This document shows positions 1 to 8,340 of a stretch of DNA of 64,000 nucleotides, piece after piece. The notes under the pieces are model-generated. The model was not told the DNA's origin, did not search any database, and worked only from the letters and a program-made list of their open reading frames with translations. The position numbers and the translations under genes were made by a program. Each line of letters starts with the position of its first letter. The stretch's first letter is position 1. The stretch spans positions 62,001-126,000 of the forward strand of contig NZ_BSDJ01000010.1 in the NCBI RefSeq assembly GCF_027925525.1. The letters run 5' to 3'. Source of the stretch: Paenibacillus tyrphae (GTDB taxonomy: Bacteria; Bacillota; Bacilli; Paenibacillales; NBRC-103111).

Positions 1-1281
1 AAAGACGGCGGCGGTCACGACGACACCGAAAACGATTACATTTTTCAGGTCTTTGGAACGGGCCAATCCCATAGAGCCGAGCGCATCCCCGGTCGGGTAC
101 AAGAAGAACGGCATTTGCGAGCCGACCAAGAGAGCGAGCACCCAGACCGGCATCGGAATAGCCAGATCCGTGACGGTAGGGAGGAACATCTTATGCATGA
201 GAATAGAATGCGCTACCGCGGCTCCCGGAATACCGGTGATGTTCACGAGTGTGCTCAAAATGATCATCGTCGTTTGTCCGCCGTGCTCTACGTAAGGAAG
301 CAGCAAATTTTTGAGGGCTTCGAAGCCGCCCATTTTTTCAGTGAAGTAGATGAAGGGTGTAAACAAGATAAACTGGATAAAGATCCACAGAAGCGGTTTG
401 GCACCTTCGACAAAGGTATCGGCAATTTGATTGGGAGTAAGCCTTCCGACGAGTCCGGTAATCAGCGCCGTTAATAAGATGACGACGATGGTAAACGTAG
501 ACCCTCCTTTGATCGCAATTCCGTAGGCAATGGAACCGAGCAAGGTGATGAGAAAGGCGACGGTAGCCTGGGTCGTAATTTTTCGCGTCCTGGCATCGGG
601 CTGTTCTTCTTGCTGGAACGCGCTGATGTCGTTATCGGAATACGGATGCAAAAGCAGAGTCTTCTTCAGGATTCGCTTGCTGTAGACAAAGGTGACGACC
701 CATATAATGACGGCGACAGGAAGTCCTGCATGGAGAAGCACCTGGGGATAGGTTAAGCCTGTCAGCTCCATTAAGGTTACCATAGGCGGAGTGAAAGGTC
801 CAAGCAATAACCCGGCTGCGGCCGCGCCGTGGAACAGGATGGCCACGACGCTGGAGGACAGGCCGGCTGCAGCTACCACCGGGATCAGGACGGGAGCGAC
901 GATTGCGTTGGCCCCGGCCAGCGTACCTAACAGAGCGGCCAGCAGGGAGGAAGCGATCATGGTGCTGATCATCGCTTTGTTCGGCGTGTTGATCCCGACG
1001 TTGTTCATGATAAAGCGTACGATGTTGCGGGCGACGCCTGTCTTTTCGGCGATTTTTCCCAAGCCGCCGCCGGCCAGGACGACAAGGCCGATATAGGCGA
1101 TAAAATCGGCCATCCCATTTTTGCCGATGACGGTAGCGACGTCCATTAAGCTTGCGCCGCTCATGAGGGCACCCACGATGATGGAGGTGCCAATGGCCGC
1201 AATAGGGTTCCATCGGATGAAAATTAAACCGATAAATAAGAGCAGGGGAACCAGTCCGAGAAGAGAAGGGCTTTGGATCAT
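1..1281 (-). CDS. Ion-coupled transporter, NhaC/SLC13-like (partial, 3' end outside window)
   Basis: The reading frame is open from an ATG at 1281 down to base 1, so about 427 residues are visible and the C-terminus is cut off by the window edge. A ribosome site (AAGGGAGG) precedes the start by eight bases. The protein is a chain of hydrophobic helices separated by Gly/Ala-rich loops and a hydrophilic loop near residue 215 (EEQPDARTRK), typical of ion-transporter-superfamily secondary carriers (NhaC-like antiporter or YuiF-like amino-acid/organic-acid carriers). It heads a minus-strand operon with an amidase and an epimerase, so it probably imports their N-substituted amino-acid or organic-acid substrate. 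Exact family and substrate cannot be fixed by eye. Confidence 0.6.
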   Translation of the reverse strand, partial: MIQSPSLLGLVPLLLFIGLIFIRWNPIAAIGTSIIVGALMSGASLMDVATVIGKNGMADFIAYIGLVVLAGGGLGKIAEKTGVARNIVRFIMNNVGINTPNKAMISTMIASSLLAALLGTLAGANAIVAPVLIPVVAAAGLSSSVVAILFHGAAAAGLLLGPFTPPMVTLMELTGLTYPQVLLHAGLPVAVIIWVVTFVYSKRILKKTLLLHPYSDNDISAFQQEEQPDARTRKITTQATVAFLITLLGSIAYGIAIKGGSTFTIVVILLTALITGLVGRLTPNQIADTFVEGAKPLLWIFIQFILFTPFIYFTEKMGGFEALKNLLLPYVEHGGQTTMIILSTLVNITGIPGAAVAHSILMHKMFLPTVTDLAIPMPVWVLALLVGSQMPFFLYPTGDALGSMGLARSKDLKNVIVFGVVVTAAVF

Positions 1282-1308
1282 AGATAAAAACCTCCCTTGT
1301 TGTATGCT

Positions 1309-2550
1309 TTAACCCAGGTGTCGATCGGCCTTCAAGACGGCGTCCAGCATGACGTTTCCGGCAATTTCAATATCTTCCCATGTGCTGTATTCTTCCGGGC
1401 AATGGCTTTTTCCATTCGGGCTTTTGACAAAGATCATGGCGGCCTTGCAAATATCGGCCATATGGCTGGCGTCGTGTCCGGCCATGCTCGCGAGCCGCAG
1501 GAAGGGCGCGTTTCTGTCGCTTGCCGCTTGTTCGATCAGAGCGACCACCTCTTCGTCCAATCGGACGGGGGCTTGATCGAGGATGTTTTGCTCTTTGATT
1601 TGGATATGACGTTTGCTCTCCACGTGTTTCCATGCTTGTTTAATGGCTGCAACGACACGCCTGATGTCTTCGCGGGTCTCTCCCCGCACCTCAAGGATAA
1701 ATTCCACCTTACCGGGGATAATATTGGCCGCATTCGGGATCACATCCAGCTTTCCGACCGTGCACACCGTGTCCCCTTCATCGTTTCTGGCGGCGTTCTC
1801 GGCCATTAGGATCAATTCCGCGGCCGCCGTCAGCGCATCGCAGCGATGCTCCATCATGGTGGTGCCGGAATGATTGGCTTCGCCGATGACTGTGATCTTG
1901 TCGCGGTAAATTCCGACAATTTTGTCTACGGACGCCACCGGCATGTTGTTTGCGGCCAAGCGCTTGCCTTGCTCGATGTGCAGCTCAATATAGGCTTTTT
2001 TATATTTTTGAAGCGTTTTCATTTCCGGGAATTTATCAAGTCCTCCGCCGGCTTGAAGAAAAGCCTCTGCCAACCGATAGCCTTGCGAATCTGTAACCTC
2101 TTTCAAATGATCAGGCAAAAGCTTCCCCGTAAAACAGCGGCTTCCCATCGTGGAAAGGTTAAAATCGTTCGGCTCTTCGGCGGTAAACGAAACGATCTCC
2201 AGATCGTGGTCGAGGCTGACCTTATGGTCCATGATCGTCCGGATAATTTCCTTGGCCAGCAATACGCCTAAAGCGCCGTCGTATTTTCCGCCGTTCGGAA
2301 CGGTGTCCAGATGAGAGCCGATCACAAGGGCTCCTTGTTTTTGCCCGTTTCCTTTCAGCGTGCCCCAAATGTTGGCTGCCCCGTCGATCGTCACCGTCAG
2401 CCCCATCGCTTCGAGCTGCCGCACGAATAATGCCCGAACTTCGAAATCGGCCGGGCAAAAGCTCGGCCTGGTCATACCTCCGTTCGCATCGCGTCCGAAT
2501 TCCGCATACTTGTTCAGGTCCTGCTGCAAACGCTCCATCGAAATGTTCAA
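1309..2550 (-). CDS. M20-family hydantoinase/carbamoylase-type amidase
   Basis: Zn-dependent amidohydrolase of the N-carbamoyl-amino-acid / allantoate amidohydrolase group, about 413 residues, the usual size. Visible signatures are GSHLDTVPNGG with KYDGALGVL after it (metal ligands near residue 80), FTAEEPNDFN (metal and catalytic glutamates near 130), an ELHIEQG stretch near 195 and the distal AGHDASHMA near 365. The glycine usually following the EE pair is proline. Start choice: GTG, ATG and TTG lie within ten bases; AGAGGTG is correctly spaced only for the TTG at 2550, so I use that start. It begins ten bases after the epimerase stop and presumably frees an amino acid from an N-carbamoyl or related derivative. 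Substrate not determinable. Confidence 0.8.
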   Translation of the reverse strand: MNISMERLQQDLNKYAEFGRDANGGMTRPSFCPADFEVRALFVRQLEAMGLTVTIDGAANIWGTLKGNGQKQGALVIGSHLDTVPNGGKYDGALGVLLAKEIIRTIMDHKVSLDHDLEIVSFTAEEPNDFNLSTMGSRCFTGKLLPDHLKEVTDSQGYRLAEAFLQAGGGLDKFPEMKTLQKYKKAYIELHIEQGKRLAANNMPVASVDKIVGIYRDKITVIGEANHSGTTMMEHRCDALTAAAELILMAENAARNDEGDTVCTVGKLDVIPNAANIIPGKVEFILEVRGETREDIRRVVAAIKQAWKHVESKRHIQIKEQNILDQAPVRLDEEVVALIEQAASDRNAPFLRLASMAGHDASHMADICKAAMIFVKSPNGKSHCPEEYSTWEDIEIAGNVMLDAVLKADRHLG

Positions 2551-2569
2551 CGCCATCACCTCTTCGTTT

Positions 2570-3688
2570 TCATTGTTGTTTTAGCAAGTCTGTTCGGACG
2601 TCAATTCCCAATCCGGGTTTGGCTGTGACGCGCATGTGCCCCTCGGCCACAAATTGTTGAATCGGCGTTTTCAAGAGATCGTGCTCGTGCAAATACGCTC
2701 CGCAGATGAAATCGCTCGGATACGTGACGACGGGCGTACCGGTTACAAAGTGAGCGCTTGCGGCAATGCCGATGCCTAATTCCAGATTGCTGCCGACCGT
2801 GCACGTCATTCCGGCGGCTTCCGCCATCGCGGCGATTTTTTTCGATTGATAGATGCCCCCGACTTTACAAACCTTCAGATTGATCACATCGGCGATCCCG
2901 AGCTTAATGGCGGTCATGGCGTCTTCCGGCCCGAATACGGCTTCGTCGATCATGATCGGCGTCTTCACTTTATCGCGAATTTCTTTGACCCCAAGCATGT
3001 TCCATTTTCGGACCGGCTGCTCCACGCATTCTACTTCGCCAGTTTCCTCGATTTCACGAATTACCCGGATGGCGGTCGGGACGTCGTACCCTTGATTGGC
3101 GTCGAGGCGCAGCTTGGCCGGTTTGCCGGAATCTGTAATGGCTTTGCGGATCAGGTTGACGAGCTCGATATCTCTCTTCGGATCTCTGCCGACTTTGATT
3201 TTGACGACGCCGAAGCCTTCGTGGATTCGCTTCATCGCTTCCTCGTAAGCATCCCGGTTGCTTTTGATGCCTACGACGTACGTTAACGGGACGGATTCGC
3301 GCGCGGTTCCGCCAATTAATTTATACAGCGGCTGATTCAAGGCTTGGCCCCACGCATCGTGGAGGGCGATGTCGATCGCCGATTTCGCGGCGGAATTGCC
3401 GTAAATAGCTTGATTCATTTTCGCATGCGCGCACGCAATCTCGTCAACCGGCAATCCGATCAGAGGCGGAGCCAGATACCGATCGTTCACCAATTTGACC
3501 GTTTCCGCGGTTTCTCCCATAAATGCCGGAGAAGGGGAGGATTCGCCGTACCCGCGAATACCGCTCTCCAGAATCACCTCGACAATAGCGTGCTGTCTTG
3601 TTGTTGCCGAATACAGGGAAATTTCCCAGGTATGGGTTAGCGGAACCTCGACAATGTGCGTAATAATTTGTTTGATGGCATTAGACAT
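2570..3688 (-). CDS. Mandelate racemase / muconate lactonizing enzyme family epimerase
   Basis: Enolase-superfamily protein of 372 residues. N-terminal capping domain, then the barrel with KIKVGRD (catalytic KxK), LDANQGY, ECVEQP and MIDEAVF (three metal carboxylates), and NLKVCKVGG (second catalytic Lys), the layout of dipeptide epimerases, N-acylamino-acid racemases and muconate cycloisomerases. The ATG at 3688 is chosen because TAGGAGG sits ten bases upstream; an in-frame upstream start at 3733 has no ribosome site. Co-transcribed with the downstream amidase, which suggests racemisation of an N-substituted amino acid before hydrolysis. Substrate is inference only. Confidence 0.82.
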   Translation of the reverse strand: MSNAIKQIITHIVEVPLTHTWEISLYSATTRQHAIVEVILESGIRGYGESSPSPAFMGETAETVKLVNDRYLAPPLIGLPVDEIACAHAKMNQAIYGNSAAKSAIDIALHDAWGQALNQPLYKLIGGTARESVPLTYVVGIKSNRDAYEEAMKRIHEGFGVVKIKVGRDPKRDIELVNLIRKAITDSGKPAKLRLDANQGYDVPTAIRVIREIEETGEVECVEQPVRKWNMLGVKEIRDKVKTPIMIDEAVFGPEDAMTAIKLGIADVINLKVCKVGGIYQSKKIAAMAEAAGMTCTVGSNLELGIGIAASAHFVTGTPVVTYPSDFICGAYLHEHDLLKTPIQQFVAEGHMRVTAKPGLGIDVRTDLLKQQ

Positions 3689-3895
3689 GCAGATTAAGCC
3701 TCCTATCCGGTTTGTGCAAAGAGTCTTTTGCATAAATTGTCGTTATATATTCGTTAATTTGCAATAAATTGTCTATATATACCATCAATCTCTCCTTTAC
3801 AATTTGTCGCTATATTGACGTTAATTCGTAATTCGAATATACTCCAGCCGTCCGATTGTTGTCAATGATTGATTTTTGGAGCCGTTAAACTTTTC

Positions 3896-3924
3896 TTGAC
3901 ACGCCTAATCATTGGGCTTAGTAT
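3896..3924 (+). promoter_or_regulatory. Sigma-A promoter of the GntR regulator
   Basis: TTGACA (3896-3901), a 17-base spacer and TAGTAT (3919-3924). The predicted start point near 3931 puts the palindromic operator at about +6 to +23, consistent with autorepression. Confidence 0.6.
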
Positions 3925-3936
3925 AAAGGTGTGGGC

Positions 3937-3954
3937 AATTGGGTGATCCAATTA
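3937..3954. promoter_or_regulatory. GntR operator copy 1
   Basis: AATTGGGTGATCCAATTA contains the perfect inverted repeat AATTGG-N5-CCAATT. The reverse complement of the copy at 4717-4735 differs from it at one position only. It lies just downstream of the regulator's own promoter. Confidence 0.65.
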
Positions 3955-3991
3955 TCCGAAAGTAACGTTATTCGTGGAAAGGTAACGGACA

Positions 3992-4696
3992 ATGACCATT
4001 AAGAAAATAAAATACCACCGGGTCTATGAAGATGTCATTGAGCAGATTGAAAATATCATTCTCGAAGGCAACCTTGCTCCGGGGGACGTCCTGCCAACGG
4101 AACGGGAGCTGGCCCAGGCGTTCGGCATCAGCCGCGGCACGCTGCGCGAAGCTTTCCGCATATTGGAGCGGGAGGGACTGATCGAAACCCGTCCGGGAGG
4201 CGGCCGTTTCCTCAGCAAAAACCTCTCGAAGGCGGAGGATACGAAGCGCATCCTTGAAAATATCGAGCGGGCGACGATTATCGAGCTGCTGGAGGCAAGG
4301 GAAATTTTCGAGACGGGAATTGTGGAGCTGGCGGCGATACGGGCCACCGAGCAGGATATTGCGGAAATTGAAAGCGCTCTTGAGCGCTGGGGGACGATCG
4401 ACAGCAACTCCGACGATCCCGTCAATCCCGATCAGGCGTTCCATCTCTCGATCGCCAAAGCGACACACAATGTTGTGCTGGTGAATCTGATCGATCTGCA
4501 CATGGATCTTTTGCAAAAAACACTGACCAAGACGGTCGATATCCCCGGTCGCAAAAGCGAAGTGTACAAGGAGCATTACGCCATTCTTCAAGCGATCAAG
4601 GAAAAAGATCCGGCGAAAGCCAAAGCGGCGCTCCTGCACCATCTCCAGCAGGTGAAGCAAAATGTTTCTTCGAACAAAACGGAGTCAAATGGATGA
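3992..4696 (+). CDS. FadR-subfamily GntR transcriptional regulator
   Basis: 234 residues. The N-terminal winged helix-turn-helix (about residues 8-72) contains LPTERELAQAFGISRGTLRE and ends in RPGGGRFL. The C-terminal FCD ligand domain (about 85-225) carries the DQAFHLSIAKATHN segment and later H residues expected for metal-assisted binding of an organic acid or sugar acid. AAAGG precedes the ATG. The gene sits between two nearly identical palindromes, one over its own promoter and one before the DUF1446 operon, so it most likely represses itself and the 4.8-14.2 kb operon until a catabolite binds. Whether it also controls the divergent amidase operon is unclear. Confidence 0.88.
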   Translation: MTIKKIKYHRVYEDVIEQIENIILEGNLAPGDVLPTERELAQAFGISRGTLREAFRILEREGLIETRPGGGRFLSKNLSKAEDTKRILENIERATIIELLEAREIFETGIVELAAIRATEQDIAEIESALERWGTIDSNSDDPVNPDQAFHLSIAKATHNVVLVNLIDLHMDLLQKTLTKTVDIPGRKSEVYKEHYAILQAIKEKDPAKAKAALLHHLQQVKQNVSSNKTESNG

Positions 4697-4716
4697 TCAG
4701 CATCCTTTTGACGTTT

Positions 4717-4735
4717 TAATTGGACCACCCAATTA
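4717..4735. promoter_or_regulatory. GntR operator copy 2 before the catabolic operon
   Basis: TAATTGGACCACCCAATTA is a perfect 7-5-7 inverted repeat. It begins four bases after a TTGACG -35-like hexamer (4708-4713), so it occupies the spacer and -10 region of the likely operon promoter. Bound repressor would block polymerase. Confidence 0.62.
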
Positions 4736-4807
4736 CCCAATATCCAAAATTTGTGTGAGATGGTGGAAAATACAGATAACCGTTAGCGGATAGGGCGGAG
4801 GAGTCAT

Positions 4808-6175
4808 ATGGCAAAGGACGAGTTCAAAATTTTGGCCCCTTGCGGGATGCTGGGCTACGGGTTTCCGAAGTCCTCCTTTATGAACGGGATGGCTTGCAGC
4901 CCGGATGCGATTGTGGTAGATGCCGGGTCCACCGACGCGGGACCTCATAAATTAGGCGCAGGCACGGCGATTGTCAGCAAGCAGGCCTGCAAGAAGGATC
5001 TCGAAATCATCATTACCGAAGGCGTCAAAGCAGGCATTCCGATCATCATCGGGTCAGCCGGAGGAAGCGGCGCAAAGGTTCATGTGGAATGGACCCGGTC
5101 GATCGTCTTGGAGATTCTGGAAGAGCACGGGATTCGCGGTATCAAGGTAGCGACCATCTGGGCGGATATTCCCCACGAGGTGGTGGAGGCGAAGCTGAAA
5201 GCTGGCAAGTGCGAGCCGCTGGGCCTGACCGTTGCGCCGCTGACGCCGGAACGGCTTGCGGCAACCGACCGCATCGTGGCGCAGATGGGGCACGAACCGA
5301 TCGTTGCGGCGCTGGAGGAAGCGGCAGACATTATTATTTGCGGCCGCGCGTACGACCCGTCGCCTTTTGCGGCTGTCGCTATGCACCATGGCTACGATAC
5401 GGCGCTTGCTTACCATCTCGGCAAAATTCTGGAGTGCGCCGCGCTTTCCGCCGAGCCGGGAACGACGAAGGATTGCATGCTTGGTACCTTGAAAGCGGAT
5501 TCGTTTATCGTGCAGCCGCTGAATGAGAACCGTAAATGTACGGCGGTGTCGGTGGCGGCGCACACGTTTTATGAGAAGGATCACCCGTACATTTTGCACG
5601 GGCCTGGCCTGGTGCTCAATCTGGAGCATTGTGTCTTTACCGAGCTTGGAGACGGCAGTGTCGAAGTGCGAGGCAGTCAAATCGCTGAGACGCCGGTCTA
5701 CAAGATCAAGCTGGAAGGCGCGATGAAGGTGGCTTATCGGACGTTTGTCGTCGCCGGGGTCCGCGATCCGCTGCTGATTGCGAAGATAGAAGAAGTCGAA
5801 GAGCTGGTCAAGCAGCAGGTGCGCGAGTATTACAGCGAGGTGTCGCCGGACGATTATAAGATTCATTTTATCAACTACGGACTCGACGGCGTGTTGGGCG
5901 AGCTGGAACCGCAGCGCAAACCGGCGCATGAGCTGGGGATCGTGTTCGAGGTCGTCGCCAAGACGCAGGAGCTGGCCAATGCGGTATGCAGTTCGGTGAG
6001 ATCGACCTTTTTGCATTACGGCTACGAAGGAAGAAAAGCGACGGCGGGGAATTTGGCGTTTCCGTTTGCGCCCAGTGATGTGCCGTTCGGCGCGGTATAC
6101 GAGTTTTCCGTTTACCACCTGATGGAAGTCTCGGACGGATTCGAAATGTTCCGGACCGATTATGAAGAGGTGTAA
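4808..6175 (+). CDS. AtuA-like DUF1446 protein
   Basis: 455 residues matching the acyclic-terpene-utilisation AtuA / DUF1446 family: N-terminal PCGMLGYGF, DAGSTDAGPHKLG near residue 40, IGSAGGSGA near 82, CGRAYDPSPFAA near 185 and a C-terminal GNLAFPFAPSD stretch. No enzyme activity is established for the family; glycine-rich loops suggest a nucleotide or cofactor site. GGAGGAG lies just before the ATG. The next gene, a DUF4387 protein, starts three bases after the stop, and this pairing is recurrent, so the two probably form a two-subunit enzyme. First gene of the GntR-controlled operon. Confidence 0.82.
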   Translation: MAKDEFKILAPCGMLGYGFPKSSFMNGMACSPDAIVVDAGSTDAGPHKLGAGTAIVSKQACKKDLEIIITEGVKAGIPIIIGSAGGSGAKVHVEWTRSIVLEILEEHGIRGIKVATIWADIPHEVVEAKLKAGKCEPLGLTVAPLTPERLAATDRIVAQMGHEPIVAALEEAADIIICGRAYDPSPFAAVAMHHGYDTALAYHLGKILECAALSAEPGTTKDCMLGTLKADSFIVQPLNENRKCTAVSVAAHTFYEKDHPYILHGPGLVLNLEHCVFTELGDGSVEVRGSQIAETPVYKIKLEGAMKVAYRTFVVAGVRDPLLIAKIEEVEELVKQQVREYYSEVSPDDYKIHFINYGLDGVLGELEPQRKPAHELGIVFEVVAKTQELANAVCSSVRSTFLHYGYEGRKATAGNLAFPFAPSDVPFGAVYEFSVYHLMEVSDGFEMFRTDYEEV

Positions 6176-6178
6176 AAT

Positions 6179-6490
6179 ATGAAGTTATTCGATGCGGCGG
6201 CCGTCCTGCGCAGCAAAAACAGCGGCCCCTTTGAAATTACGGTTGACGTGCTGTTCGACGATCCGTCCGTTTATTACAAAATCAAAGAGCAAGGCCTGAT
6301 CAATAAAGAGCTCGTATCGCGGCTCTACAATATTGAGCAACATAACATTACGCAGATCGTCTTCTTCGATCAGGCGCTCGGATTCAAAATTACGTTTGCA
6401 AGAAAAGTTTCGTCAGGCACCTTCCTGGACCGGGACGTGTACGGAGCGCAGCAGCACGCGCCGCTGATGGAACTGGAGATCAACTTGTGA
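6179..6490 (+). CDS. DUF4387 small partner protein
   Basis: 103 residues with the DUF4387 pattern: LRSKNSGPFEIT, FDDPSVYYKIK and DVYGAQQHAPL near the C-terminus. It starts three bases after the DUF1446 gene, so translation is probably coupled. Members of this family normally accompany DUF1446 proteins, sometimes fused to them, so it is likely the small subunit of that enzyme. No catalytic role is known. Confidence 0.8.
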   Translation: MKLFDAAAVLRSKNSGPFEITVDVLFDDPSVYYKIKEQGLINKELVSRLYNIEQHNITQIVFFDQALGFKITFARKVSSGTFLDRDVYGAQQHAPLMELEINL

Positions 6491-6510
6491 TCCGTCAGGA
6501 GGTGTAACGG

Positions 6511-7413
6511 ATGAAAGCGTATTCGAAGCTGAATCGAATATGGGCCGATAAAGTGCTTTATCTCATGCTTCTCCCGTGTCTCGCGTATTTCGTCATCTTC
6601 CATGTATGGCCGATTATCGGCATGAAGCTGGCCTTTTACGAATACCGCATTCTTGGAGACAACGTGTACGTCGGGCTCAAATATTTCCGCGAGCTGTTCA
6701 GCACGCCCATATTTTCCAACGTACTGGCCAATACTTTAATCATTAGCGCGATGAAAATGTTTCTAATTTTTCCGATTCCGATCCTGTTCGCGCTGATGCT
6801 CAACGAGTTCGCGAACGGCAAATTCCGCAAGGCGGTGCAGGTCGTTTCGTACTTGCCCCACTTTCTGTCGTGGGTCGTCATCGCGGGCATTTGGTTCGAA
6901 TTTCTGTCCCCGTCCACGGGGGCGGTGAACGATCTGATCAAGGCGCTCGGCTTTCCGCCGCAAGATTTCCTGACGGACAAAGGAAGCATCCGGTGGGTGC
7001 TGATTGCCAGCGAAGGCTGGCGCAGTATCGGCTGGGACTCGATTATTTTTCTGGCTGCGATCATGGGCGTCAGCCCCAGCTTGTACGAAGCGGCTTATGT
7101 CGATGGAGCGTCGCGCTGGCACATTGTCACCCGAGTCGTGCTGCCTCATCTGTACGTTCCGATGGTCACGATTTTCATCCTGAATGTCGGCTTCATTATG
7201 AATGCGGGACTTGATCAGGTACTGAACTTCACCAACGATTCCGTCAACAGTCAGATCGATATTATCGATACGTACGTCTACCGTGTCGGCTTGATCAACG
7301 GGCAATATTCGTTCGCTACAGCGGCCAACCTGTTCAAGAGCCTGATTGGCGTCGTGCTCGTGCTGTCCACTCATTTCATATCGAAGAAATTGACCTCGAA
7401 AGGCGCATGGTAA
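6511..7413 (+). CDS. CUT1 ABC importer permease, LplB/UgpA type
   Basis: 300 residues, six predicted membrane helices (about 13-36, 72-97, 110-130, 165-190, 216-236, 270-290). The EAA loop reads YEAAYVDGASRWHIVTRVVL near residue 192 and is the contact site for the ATPase. CAGGAGGTG precedes the ATG. Works with the next permease and the lipoprotein. No ATPase is encoded in the operon, as is usual for CUT1 systems in Firmicutes that share an MsmX-type ATPase. Confidence 0.9.
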   Translation: MKAYSKLNRIWADKVLYLMLLPCLAYFVIFHVWPIIGMKLAFYEYRILGDNVYVGLKYFRELFSTPIFSNVLANTLIISAMKMFLIFPIPILFALMLNEFANGKFRKAVQVVSYLPHFLSWVVIAGIWFEFLSPSTGAVNDLIKALGFPPQDFLTDKGSIRWVLIASEGWRSIGWDSIIFLAAIMGVSPSLYEAAYVDGASRWHIVTRVVLPHLYVPMVTIFILNVGFIMNAGLDQVLNFTNDSVNSQIDIIDTYVYRVGLINGQYSFATAANLFKSLIGVVLVLSTHFISKKLTSKGAW

Positions 7414-7425
7414 GGGGGAGCCAAG

Positions 7426-8310
7426 ATGGTTGGCAAAAAAATAACCGTTTTCAAACTGCTGATCGGGCTGATACTGACGCTGCTGACGCTAACGATGTTC
7501 GTGCCGATCATGAACATATTTGCCAGAGCGTTATCGCATCCGGACCAGGTTAATCAGCTGAAAGGCTACGATCTGCTGCCCAAAGGGTTCTCGCTGATCA
7601 ATTTTCAAGTCGTTCTCGGCAATCCGATTGTCGGCAAAGCGCTGATGAATTCGCTGTTTATTACTATCGTGGGCACCTGCTTATGTATCTTTTTTACGAC
7701 GATTGCGGCCTATGTCTTAACGCGAAAAAACTTGGTCGGCAAAACCCCGATTATGATTTTTCTGATCATCATCATGATCTTCGAGCCGGGGATCGTTCAG
7801 GAATATATGGTCATGAAGGATTTGCATTTGCTCGACAGCCTGTGGTCGATGGTGCTGTACCGGATGATCAACGTGTACTACTTGATTATTATGATGCGTT
7901 TTCTGGAGGAAATTCCGGAGTCCCTGCTGGAAGCGGCTAGAATCGACGGGGCCGGGCACATGACCCTGTTTATCCGGATCGTTATGCCGCTGGCGCGCAT
8001 ACCTCTGCTGACGATCGGGATGTTCTACGCGATTGCGAAGTGGAACGAATTTTTTAAATCCAGCATTTTCTTGTCCAGCCGCGAGAACACGGTGCTGCAG
8101 GTGCTGCTTAGACAATTCGTCGTGGAGCGGGACACTTCGACGCTGGTCGGCGCAGCGAATCTGCTCAAGAACAACAATATCGCGCAGCTTGATTTCTCTT
8201 CGCTGAAAGCGGCTACAATCGTTATTGCCATGATTCCGATTCTTATGCTCTATCCTATTATTCTCAAGTATTATACCAGCGGAGTAATGGATGGCGGCGT
8301 CAAAGAATAA
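7426..8310 (+). CDS. CUT1 ABC importer permease, LplC/UgpE type
   Basis: 294 residues with six predicted membrane helices and the EAA loop LLEAARIDGAGHMTLFIRIV near residue 165. It lies 12 bases after the first permease with its own GGGGGAG ribosome site. The pair forms the membrane channel. The family imports oligosaccharides and glycosides; the neighbouring glycohydrolases and kinase suggest a riboside here (inference). Confidence 0.9.
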   Translation: MVGKKITVFKLLIGLILTLLTLTMFVPIMNIFARALSHPDQVNQLKGYDLLPKGFSLINFQVVLGNPIVGKALMNSLFITIVGTCLCIFFTTIAAYVLTRKNLVGKTPIMIFLIIIMIFEPGIVQEYMVMKDLHLLDSLWSMVLYRMINVYYLIIMMRFLEEIPESLLEAARIDGAGHMTLFIRIVMPLARIPLLTIGMFYAIAKWNEFFKSSIFLSSRENTVLQVLLRQFVVERDTSTLVGAANLLKNNNIAQLDFSSLKAATIVIAMIPILMLYPIILKYYTSGVMDGGVKE

Positions 8311-8340
8311 ACAACACAAGACATTGGGGAGGAAATAGAA

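Larger units (their letters stand above)
3689..3991. promoter_or_regulatory. Divergent intergenic region with three direct repeats
   Basis: A 303-base AT-rich spacer between the divergent epimerase operon and the GntR gene. Three copies of an ATAAATTGTC-like element occur at 3732-3759, 3764-3780 and 3799-3826. The outer two also share TATAT followed by CGTTAATT. They lie upstream of the minus-strand operon and are unlike the GntR palindrome at 3937, so they look like sites for a different DNA-binding protein. No clear minus-strand -35/-10 pair could be fixed. Confidence 0.4.
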
